Of a stretch of 64,000 nucleotides of DNA, positions 22,733 to 31,300 are shown in pieces. The position numbers and the translations under genes are program-made. Under the pieces are notes generated by a model. That model did not search any database, was not told the DNA's origin, and worked only from the letters and a program-made list of their open reading frames with translations. The stretch spans positions 5,157,902 to 5,221,901 of the forward strand of contig ML662465.1 of assembly GCA_007570785.1 (NCBI GenBank), in the 5' to 3' direction. Source of the stretch: Antilocapra americana. Lineage: Eukaryota; Chordata; Mammalia; Artiodactyla; Antilocapridae. Every line of letters begins with the position of its first letter. Positions within the stretch are counted from its first letter, which is position 1.

Positions 22733-22945
22733 TATTTTTTTAATATTTATTTTTATTTATTTATTTGGCTGTGTTGGGTCTTAGGTGCAGCACACAGGAT
22801 CTCCCATCCTTGTCAAGGCATGCGGAATCTTTAGTTGTGGCAGGTGAGCTCTCAGTTGCAGTATGTCAGGTCTAGTTCCCCAATCAGGGGTCAAACCCTG
22901 CCCCTCTGCATGGAGTCCTAGCCACTGGACCACCAAACAAAAAAC
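22733..22945 (-). mobile_element. CHR-type SINE
   Basis: Reverse CHR with TTTATTTATTTATTTGGCTGTG, then GGCATGCGGAATCTTTAGTTG, TTCCCCAATCAGGGGTCAAACCC (reverse B-box) and GCCACTGGACCACC. Confidence 0.9.
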
Positions 22946-23199
22946 AAAAACAAAATCCCTCCCCACACTCAGCTTTAGCTCAGCCCATATTTCAACAGTG
23001 GGTATGTGTTTGCACGTCTGCAGAAGAGGGTTCAATCAACTGCGAGGCAGGAGAACAGAGCCTAGAAGAATACCGACCTTTAGAGGAAGGCAGATGGGAG
23101 AAGACCTCAGAGGAAGTGAGGAGGAGCGGCCAGTATGTGGTGGCCAGGAGGCCCAGGAGGAGGCAAGTTTTAAAGCATCTGTTGTGGTCAAATGCTGCA

Positions 23200-24200
23200 T
23201 GTCAGAGAAGATACATGGGATCAGCCCAGTTTCCAGGGCTGTGATTCCCTTTGCTCTCAGGTGGCCTCGAGCAGCATTTCAGTCCCCTGGCCAGGGAGTG
23301 GAGTCCAGAGATTGAGGTCAGGCCATGGCAGTGAGAGCACTGAATCCTAGCCTCTAGACGGTGAGAGCAGGTGGCCAGTGACAGGACCCGGGCCTGTCAG
23401 TTGTGTAGAAATGCATCTCCACAGACGGATGGAAAGTGGTGAGACAAGTAAATTGTTTATTAGGAGGAAAGAGAGTAGGTGTGAATAGACTCTCAGGGCT
23501 GGCTCAGAGAGAGAGTCGTGCCCTCGGGGTAGTTTGACTCACTTATTTGGGTCATTTCTTCCATGCTTCCTCTTGGCCAGTTATCTTTCTTTTGTTGGCT
23601 CTGAGTCCCTATTTGCTTTAACTCATAGTCCTCCCTGTGTGTGAACATCTCTTAAGCCAAGATGGATCCTAGAAAAGAGGCCTATGGGTAGGTTGACATC
23701 TACTATATGGGTAGGTTGACACCCTACTATAGAGTGGCACCCCTTTTTAAACTCTCAGAGATCCTTTCTCAGGAAGGTCTCCTTGATCTCCAGAATGAGA
23801 AATATGTAGTCTCTGTATCTCTTATCTGAATGAGAGGGGTAAGCTCCTCTCTGCTCCTGCCATTATTGTTATCATAAAGTGTCGACCAGAGACAAAGTCC
23901 CAGAGGAGGAAATGGCAACCCACTCTCTTTGCCTGGAGAGTCCCACGGACAGAGGATCCTGGCAGGCTACGGTCCATGGGGTCACAAAGAGTCGGACACA
24001 ACTGAAGTGACTCGGCACCAGAGACAGAAGTCCAACTATTTACTGTCTTCCTGTTGTTATTTCTATCTGGAGGTGCAAACAGGAGGCTGGCTGTAAATGT
24101 TTAACCTGGAGCCTATCTATCTCTGGCCTTAAATCTCTCCGAAAGACCTTAGTCCCAAGGAATCTTTATTGGGAGGGTGAAGGTTGAAGGCATATCTTCT
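23200..24200 (-). mobile_element. Retroviral LTR remnant C (minus strand)
   Basis: The most complete relative of remnants A and B: reversed AATAAA at 23456-23461, GAGAGTCGTGCCCTCGG, TTAAGCCAAGATGGATCC, and a local duplication of GGGTAGGTTGACA near 23685 and 23709. The U5 side carries the tRNA-Glu-like block (23291-23360). Its position just below the retroviral pieces at 24.3-33 kb would suit the 3' LTR of that provirus. A Bov SINE lies inside. Confidence 0.68.
23903..24025 (+). mobile_element. Bov SINE, 3' part
   Basis: GAGGAGGAAATGGCAACCC through GGGTCACAAAGAGTCGGACA, inserted within LTR remnant C. Confidence 0.9.
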
Positions 24201-24299
24201 GTAGCTCCTTCCGAATAGAATGAGGCTCATAGACCCTACCTAGCCAGGGTCACAGAGCTCTTGTCCTGTCTCATTAAGTGGCCCAGTGTGACAGATTCA

Positions 24300-25550
24300 G
24301 CAGAATCTGTCTCGAGCAGTGGCTGGAATCTCTGCAGTATCATCATCTTGTCTGGGAAAACACTGTGTCCTTCAAAAGAACAAACTAGACAAGTAGATTA
24401 AGTAGACAGGATCCAAAGAACAGTAAAAGAATTATTATAATAGGGGTCCAAGCAGGAGTAAGAACTAGATTACATTTGGTAGCAATTCTGATCTTGGTTC
24501 AGATAGTCAGCTCTTGGGTTATCTTGTCCAAAGGAATGGAACTATTTGGAGTCACACACACACACACACATATACACATGTGTCTACTTCTGTTATCCCA
24601 CTGTGATTGGTGTTAGTGTAGCAGATCCAGTTAGAAGTAGTTGGGTGAGTGACCACCTGAATGTTAATAACAAAAGAGATCTCATTTCTTTCCAGGAGAG
24701 GAAGCATGACACCCAGTCTGAACTTGACACTTTGAGGAGACTTGTAGCCAGTTGTCTAGGTTTATCTAAGTCAATTTTAACCTTTGATGTGATACTGACA
24801 CATAAATAACAGGAGCTATTGGTCACTACACATTTCTTTTCTCTTTTTGTAGCATATGATCTAAAACAATTTTATCATCTAAAAAGTGTCATAGTTACAA
24901 GAGGACACTTGAAAATGTAAGGTTACAGCTACCGGCTACCAGCTAGTGTTGTTTCAAGAAGGGCTAGGGACATCAAGTCTGAGAGAGCTCATAAAACTAG
25001 TTCTCAACAAGTACAAGAACTTGTCTGAAACACACCCATAGTGTCACCTAGTATTATCTTGGATGTCTGGACCATAGCACTTTTAATTGGAATTTTCTCC
25101 TTAATAGCTAAAGCGGATGTCATCATTAATGATTTTAGTGTTTCTCTAGGTATGAAAAGATGCAAAAATTTTGGCTCATAAAATCTTCTCCTGAAAGCAT
25201 CTAACTATCTGAAGGCTTGTTCTTTTAGTTTTTCTCAGAGCACAGAGCACTTCATTCCTGATCGCCACCCCGAACCCCTTTCAAGATGCTGAAGGTCAGC
25301 GGTTGCAGCGGCTCATAGTTTAACCCTTGCAGAGACAGATGGAAAGTGCTGGTAACAAGTGCTAATTTGTAGGTGACAAGGCCTCCTCATTGTCATAAAT
25401 TTGACCATGTATTTAGAAGCATTTCATGATCATTTCATTCCGTGATGCTAAGGATGCTCATTTCCAGGTGTGGTGAAGATTTTGCTGATAGGCTATTCAG
25501 GGTACTCTTACAGGACTAGGCCCTATTAAAAGTAGCCACAAGTCCCTGGG
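24300..25550 (-). mobile_element. Retroviral remnant, env/3' region (tentative)
   Basis: Lies between LTR remnant C and the env-like frame at 27.1 kb, so would be the env end of the minus-strand provirus. I could not identify a transmembrane-subunit motif, so the call rests on position. Confidence 0.3.
24553..24575. repeat. (CA)n microsatellite
   Basis: Nine or so CA units followed by TATACACATG. Confidence 0.85.
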
Positions 25551-25554
25551 ATGG

Positions 25555-25905
25555 GCTTCCCTGGTGGTCTAGTGATTAAGAATTCACTTGCCAATGCAGG
25601 GGACACAGGTTTTACCCCTGGTCTGGGAAGATCCCACATGCCATGGAGCAACTAAGCCTGTATGCCACAGCTACTGACCCGGTGTTCTAGAGCCTGGGTG
25701 CCAGAACTACTGGACTCAGGCTCTGCAACTACTGAAGCCCACATGTCTAGAGCCCAGAGGAGGACACAACAGCAGAAGCCACGGCAACGAGAAGCCTGAG
25801 CACCGCAGTGAAGAGAAGCCCCCACTCACCACAACTAGAGAAAGCCTGTGAGCAGCAGTGAAAACCAAGCACAGCCAAAAATAATAAATAAATAGATAAT
25901 TTTAA
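25555..25905 (+). mobile_element. CHR-type SINE, full length
   Basis: GGGCTTCCCTGGTGGTCTAGTG head, GATCCCACATGCCATGGAGC body, and an AAATAATAAATAAATAG tail. Confidence 0.93.
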
Positions 25906-25929
25906 AAAAAGTCTCTGGACCACTTTCTT

Positions 25930-26317
25930 TTTTTTTTTTTAATTTTCTTTACTTTATTGTGTTGGTTTTGCTATACATTGACATGAATCCGCCATGGATA
26001 TACATGTGTTCCCCTTCCAGAACTCCCCTCCCTCCTCCCTGCCGATTCCCTCTCTCTGGGTCATCCCGGTGCACCAGCCCCGAGCATCAACCCTGGGCTG
26101 GCGATTGATTTCACATATGATAATTAACATGTTTCAATGCCATTCTCCCATATCATCCCACCCTTGCCCTCTTCCACAGAGTCCACGAGACTGTTCTATA
26201 CATCTGCGTTCCTTTTGCTGTCTCGCATGCAGGGTTCTCGTTACCATCTTTCTAAATTCCATATATATGCGTTAGTATACTCTATTTTTGTTTTTCCTTC
26301 TGGCTTACTTCACTCTG
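25930..26317 (-). mobile_element. L1-BT 3' end with target duplication
   Basis: Reverse L1 3' UTR: T-run, GTTGGTTTTGCTATACATTGAC, the reversed polypurine tract and GGCTTACTTCACTCTG. Perfect 14-bp duplications TGGACCACTTTCTT lie at 25916-25929 and 26318-26331. It is more diverged than the three near-identical copies. Confidence 0.93.
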
Positions 26318-26637
26318 TGGACCACTTTCTTACTAGTCTCTAAGGCCCAAGAAAATATTCACTCTCGTTGCTTCTTCTCTTATCTAGACTTACACTAGTA
26401 CAGTCATTGATCTCATATGGAACTACATGTCATCACTTTATCAGAGGCTCAGTCACACATTTGGTAATGTAAGAAACAATAATTTTATAAAACAGGCAAT
26501 ATAGATAATAAGAGAGTCAACAGTATTAGTAAGAATTTAAGTCAAGAACTTCCATTAGGTGCAGCCCAGTATATCTCAGGTCATCTGACTTAGTTTGTTC
26601 TGTACCAATTCTTATTTTTCAGGGAAATTATACATTG

Positions 26638-26735
26638 ACATATATATATATGCTGATGTTGATGCTGGGAAATATATATTTTATGTATATATAAATATAT
26701 TTTTATATAAATAAATATATATAGGCATATATGTT
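26638..26735. repeat. AT-rich repeat with a duplicated BovB segment
   Basis: TA-rich microsatellite-like tract. The phrase TTGATGCTGGGAAA appears at about 26657 and again at about 26731, on either side of the tract, so part of the BovB end has been duplicated around it. Confidence 0.8.
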
Positions 26736-26925
26736 GATGCTGGGAAAAATTGAAGGCAGGAGGAGAAGGGGATGACAGAGGATGAGATTGTTGAATGGCA
26801 TCACCGACTTGATGGACATGACTTTGAGCAAGCTCCAGGAGTTGGTGATGGAAAGGAAGCCTGGCGTGCTGCAGTCCATGGGGTTACAAAGAGTCGGACA
26901 CAACTGAGTGACTGAACTCAACTGA
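26730..26925 (+). mobile_element. BovB (RTE) 3' terminus
   Basis: About 195 bases from GATGCTGGGAAAAATTGAAGG to the ACTGAGTGACTGAACTCAACTGA end. Confidence 0.93.
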
Positions 26926-26989
26926 TGTACTGGCATTGTCCATAAGGTATCTGACTTAATTTCCTAATATTACTAAGCTGGTTATCCCT

Positions 26990-27390
26990 AGTACAGTTTA
27001 ATTGTTCACAGCATACAAAGAGCTTTAAACTTAAATTACTATAGCCTGGTGTTAACAACATTAACCCATCCCATACTTGTGGGAGGATTTATTCTTTGGC
27101 TGAAATTTTGCTTGTTGCTCTGATCAAGCTTGAGTAATAGAGGAAAATTCGTATTTATGGCCAGGGTCAGAACAGGCATTATTAATTGGCCAGGCAAAGG
27201 GATACCATCTAGTAATATCAATAGTGTTCTGAACAGGACTATAATTTTTTTCTTCTAGAATAAATAAATTTCCTGAGCACTGCAATGGGGCCAAACAATT
27301 AGTGCCTGAGAGTGGAGAAATCCACCAAGGTAACCCAAAAGTACAAAGCACAGGTATTAGCCACAAACCCAACAATTAGATGGATTTTTT
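26990..27390 (-). pseudogene. Endogenous retrovirus env-like fragment
   Basis: Two overlapping minus-strand frames (27124-27375 and 27039-27221). The first starts with a hydrophobic, signal-like stretch (LGLWLIPVLCTFGLPWW) and then continues as a hydrophilic, cysteine-containing chain, as expected for the start of a retroviral envelope surface subunit. It follows the integrase end at 27.6-27.8 kb in the right order and orientation. Stops and a frameshift end it. Assignment is by context and look, not by a definitive motif. Confidence 0.55.
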
Positions 27391-27599
27391 TAAACTAGCA
27401 TAGGATCATGCCTATGATGTAGAAAATCTGATTCATTTGCAAAGGTCCAAGAAGTCACTGAACATTATAAATGATCATATGAGTCAGGCCCAGAATCTGG
27501 GGCAAGCTGCCTGCTTCTGATGTCGTCTTCTTCTCATCCTAGTGTGAGCAGAGTTACTCTTCTGTTTGAGTATTATTTTAAGATGATTTTAAGGTCAGT

Positions 27600-27830
27600 C
27601 ACCCTCTCTATAGGCCAGTCCAGTGCAGGGTCCCTTTGTGAGTGGAAATTAATCTAAGTCAATCCCTTCAGTTTCACTTCGCATGAGCTAGTTAAGAGTA
27701 CCTGATAAGAGTCCTTCCATCTAGGTTGGAGATAGTCCTTTAAATTATATCTTTTCCAATATACATAATCCCCCAGTTACAGATCATGGGCATCTGATCT
27801 TCATCCAAAGAGATTACTGAGACAAGCTTC
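27600..27830 (-). pseudogene. Class I endogenous retrovirus integrase C-terminus
   Basis: The minus strand encodes GDYVYWKRYNLKDYLQPRW followed by a VLLTSSCEVKLKG block (27662-27776), the conserved end of gammaretrovirus-like integrase. Stops lie on both sides. Protease, RT and RNase H of this provirus are not visible nearby, implying a large deletion, or loss by decay. Confidence 0.85.
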
Positions 27831-28032
27831 AGAAACAAACTTAGAGTTGTCCTTTTAATAATTCAATTAAACTGTACATTAATATAACATAACAGCAAGG
27901 GACTACCTGGGAAATGAGTCTTAGTAAATACAGACCTCCATTAACAAAACTGGAATTTAATATTCATTGAAACATATTTTTTTCTTTAAAATTACACCCA
28001 TTTCTACCAAATATAGTCAAATCAAGATTAAT

Positions 28033-29182
28033 ATGTCTGAAAAATCTGTACTCTGAAAACTATAAGTCCCTGATGAAAGAAATGAAGAAGACACAAAGAG
28101 ATGGCAAGATATACCATGTTTGTAGATTGGAAGAATCAATATTATCAAAATGACTATACTATCCAAGGCAGTCTACAGATTCAATGCAACCTCTATCAAA
28201 TTACCAAGGGCATTTTCCACAGAACTAGAACAAAAAATTTTAAAATTTGTATGAAGACACAAAAGACCCTGAACAGCCAAAGTAATCTTGAGAAAGAAAA
28301 ATGGAGCTGGAGGAATCAGGCTCCCTGACTTCAGGCTATATTACAAAGCTATAGTCATCAAAACAGTATGGTACTGGCACAAAAATAGAAATATAGATCA
28401 ATGGAACAGGATTTAAAAAAAAACTGAAATAAATCTATGTACCTATAGTCAATTGATCTATGACAAAGGAGGTAAAACTACACAATGTTGGAAAGACAGT
28501 CTTTTCAACAAATGGTGCTGGGAAAACCAAACAGCTACCCTGTATGCAAGACAGCAAAAGAGACACAGATGTATAGCACAGTCTTTTGGACTCTATGGGA
28601 GAGGGCGAGGGCAGGATGATATGGGAGAATAGCATAGAAAAATGTAAATTACCATATATGAAACATTATCGCCAGTCCAGGATCGACTCAGAGGAATGGG
28701 ATGGAGAGGGAGGTGGGAGAGGGGTTCTGGGTGGGGAACACATGTACACTCAAGGCGGATTCATGTCACTGTATGGCAAAACCAATACAATATTGCAAAG
28801 TTAAAAAAAAAAAAGATTAAAAAAAATTTAAATTAGATGATTCTTTTACACCATACACAAAAATAAGCTCAAAATGGCTTAAAGACCTAAATGTGAGACC
28901 AGATACTATAAACTCAGAGAGGAAAACATAGGCAGAACACTCTCTGACATAAATCTCAGCAATCTTTTTTTATCTCAGAATAATGGAAATAAAAATAAGC
29001 AAATAGGACCTACTTAAACTCAGAAGCTTTTGCACAGCAAAAGAGATGATAAACAAAGCAAAAGACAATTCACAAAATGGGAGAAAACAGTTGCAAAAAT
29101 AGTTGTCAAGGGATTAGTCTTCAAAATTTACAAACATGTCATGATGCTCAAGATACCACTCTAATGAAAGAAACTTATACTT
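28033..29182 (+). mobile_element. Older L1, ORF2 C-terminal region, interrupted
   Basis: Diverged L1 ORF2 (for example the GGAAGAATCAATATTATCAAAATGACTATACT region near 28130 and GGTACTGGCACAAAAATAG near 28370). It is split by an L1 3' tail at 28541-28830 and itself interrupts the minus-strand provirus. The chimeric retroposon landed at or just past its right end. Confidence 0.9.
28541..28830 (+). mobile_element. L1 3' UTR insertion of a second subfamily
   Basis: A short 5'-truncated L1 tail: ATGCAAGACAGCAAAAGAGACAC start, GGGTGGGGAACACATGTACAC and CACTGTATGGCAAAACCAATACAATATTG end, then poly(A). Its 3' UTR differs from that of the copies at 28-1730 and 29514-30609, so it is a different subfamily. 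I did not find a clear target duplication. Confidence 0.85.
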
Positions 29183-29197
29183 AAAATACAAATATAG
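29183..29197 (+). repeat. 5' target-site duplication of the chimeric retroposon
   Basis: AAAATACAAATATAG, repeated exactly at 30670-30684 and preceded by TT, so the site reads TT/AAAA as expected for L1 endonuclease. Confidence 0.94.
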
Positions 29198-29513
29198 GTT
29201 GGAATTAGAGAGTGAAGAGGAGAGAAGCCGGAAAATCCAGGGACTCCTAAAGTCGTGCACGAACCCCACAGAGGACTTCGTCCAGGAGCTGCTGGCCAAG
29301 CTGCGAGGCCTCCACAAACAGCCAGGCCTCCGTCAGCCCAGCCCCTCCGGTAACGGCAGCCTGAGCCCCCGCCAGGACCGAGCCTGGACCGCGCCGCCCT
29401 GACCCTCTCTGGCCTCCGTGACCTCCGTCTGTCTCCCCACCACCCACCATCGTCCTGGCTTGTTTATAAGTTGTATTTAATGGTTCTGTAACAATAAAAA
29501 AAAAAAAACAAAA
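29198..29513 (+). pseudogene. 3' end of an unidentified cellular mRNA (retrocopy)
   Basis: A GC-rich block unlike its AT-rich surroundings. An open frame in phase from its first bases encodes about 67 residues: an acidic/basic, probably coiled-coil start (LELESEEERSRKIQG), a helical FVQELLAKLRGLH stretch, and a Pro/Ser-rich tail ending in a stop at 29400-29402. A short GC-rich 3' UTR of about 90 bases follows, then CAATAAA running into 13 As (29496-29508). No introns are visible. I do not recognise the parent gene. The sequence lies directly against L1 text with no second target duplication between, so it was inserted together with the L1. Confidence 0.85.
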
Positions 29514-30609
29514 CAAATGGGACCTAATTAAAATTAAAAGCTTTTGCACAACAAAGGAAACTATAAGCAAGGTGAAAAGACAGCCTTCAGAATGGGAGAA
29601 AATAATAGCCAATGAAGCAACAGACAAACAATTAATCTCAAAAATTTACAAACAACTCCTGCAGCTTCATTCTAGAAAAATAAACAACCCAATTAAAAAG
29701 TGGGCCAAAGAACTTAACAGACATTTCTCCAAAGAAGATATAAAAATGGCTAACAAACACATGAAAAGATGCTCAACATCACTCATTATCAGAGAAATGC
29801 AAATCAAAACCACAATGAGGTACCACTTTACACCAGTCAGAATGGCTGCCATCCAAAAGTCTACAAGCAATAAATGCTGGAGAGGATGTGGAGAAAAGGG
29901 AACCCTCTTACACTGTTGGTGGGAATGCAAACTAGTACAGCCACTATGGAAAACAGTGTGGAGGTTCCTTAAAAAGCTGCAAATAGACCTGCCATATGAC
30001 CCGGCAATCCCACTGCTGGGCATATACACCGAGGAAACCAGAATTGAAAGAGCCACATGCACCCCAATGTTCATCGCTGCATTGTTTACAATAGCCAGGA
30101 CATGGAAGCAACCTAGATGCCCATCAACTGACGAATGGATAAGAAAGCTGTGGTATATATACACAATGGAATATTACTCAGCATTAAAAAAAAATTCATT
30201 TGAAGCAATTCTACTCAGATGGACGAAACTGGAGCCCATTATCCAGAGTGAAGTAAGCCAGAAGCAAAAACAACAATACAGTATATTAACACATATATAT
30301 GGAATTTAGAAAGACAGTAATGAGAACCCAACATGGGAGACAACAAAAGGAACGCAGATGTATAGAATAGACTTGTGGACTTTGTGGATGAGGGTAAGGG
30401 TGGGATGAGATGGGAGAAGGGCATTGAAGCATGTTAATTGTCATGTGTCTAATCAATCGCCAGCCCAGGATTGATGCTCGGGACTGGTGCAGCGAGATTT
30501 CCCGGGGGGGAGGGAGGAGGGAGGGGGGACCCGGAGGGGAAGCATATGTAAACCCATGGTGATATCATAACAATGTATGGCAAAAACAATTAAAAAAAAA
30601 AAAAAAAAA
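29511..30609 (+). mobile_element. Recent L1-BT 3' half, part of the chimera
   Basis: Begins within the A-rich AAACAAATGGG phrase (shared with 642-652 of the first L1) and runs to an 18-A tail at 30592-30609. It is nearly identical to 642-1735. It has no target duplication at its own left end, where it abuts the mRNA-derived poly(A). Confidence 0.94.
29518..30309 (+). pseudogene. L1 ORF2p C-terminal fragment, frame intact to the natural stop
   Basis: Same protein segment as the copy at 28-1335 but with a 9-A run near 30186, so the frame continues through the [19 protein letters not shown] block to a stop at 30307-30309. The Cys/His motif of the ORF2p C-terminal domain is retained. There is no RT or endonuclease. 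Confidence 0.92.
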
Positions 30610-30669
30610 GAACAGACCAATAATGTAATAAAACCTTGTCTTTCTGACAGAGAAAAAACAAACAAAAAA
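30610..30669 (+). mobile_element. 3' transduction of the L1, with second poly(A)
   Basis: After the L1's own 18-A tail come about 43 unique bases containing AATAAA at 30627-30632. About 20 bases downstream of that signal a second A-rich tail begins (about 30652-30669), and it runs into the target duplication. This is the structure of read-through past the L1 signal to a downstream polyadenylation site in the source locus. Confidence 0.85.
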
Positions 30670-30684
30670 AAAATACAAATATAG
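30670..30684 (+). repeat. 3' target-site duplication of the chimeric retroposon
   Basis: Exact 15-base copy of 29183-29197, placed after the second poly(A). Confidence 0.94.
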
Positions 30685-31300
30685 AAGAGATCATGTAAAA
30701 GATTCCAACACTAGAATTTCAAGTTATGAAAATCTGGAGAGATTATTTTTATATAAACATTACTAAAGCGTAATTATTCATAGAGTTTACCTAAAAGCTC
30801 TTACCTTATTTACATTTACTTATAAAAATCTTATCATACCAAGTTATTTATTTATTTATATGCTGACAAATTTGCAATATGTATAGTAAAATCTCATTTG
30901 ACATCTATTAAACCTAGATAAAATAAAGGTATTATATTTAATGTTGATGACTCTAAAGATATGTCTATATTAATTAGATTAGCAAGTCTAAACATTAATA
31001 CCAGATACTAATTTAATACTGAATATTTTTCAGTTCACACAAACCTGAAATTAATTCTGGTCATTTACCTTCTGTATTTTCCAGAATTTACATAAACACT
31101 TAATATCCTTTAAGCCAATTAAGCAGACCTCATTGACAAATTAGTTTTGATAATACCATCTAAAGGTATAGACAAAGATAATGCACACAAACATGTAGAC
31201 AGACATGAGAGCACTCATAGCTTCCTTTTCTAAACTTAGTTATAAATCAGATATCACAATATAAAACTCACTAGTTGTAAATAACAGCTGGAATAAGTTT
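30685..31300. other. AT-rich, probably retroviral remnant
   Basis: Very AT-rich sequence without a readable frame. It sits between retroviral-looking blocks, so it is likely decayed provirus, but no motif supports this. Confidence 0.3.

Noticed and set aside
30610..30652. Possibility that the transduced tag derives from the flank of the first L1
   Set aside because: Both contain GACCAATAA followed by TAATA, but the surrounding bases differ and the first L1's target duplication is absent from the tag, so a shared short phrase is likely chance.
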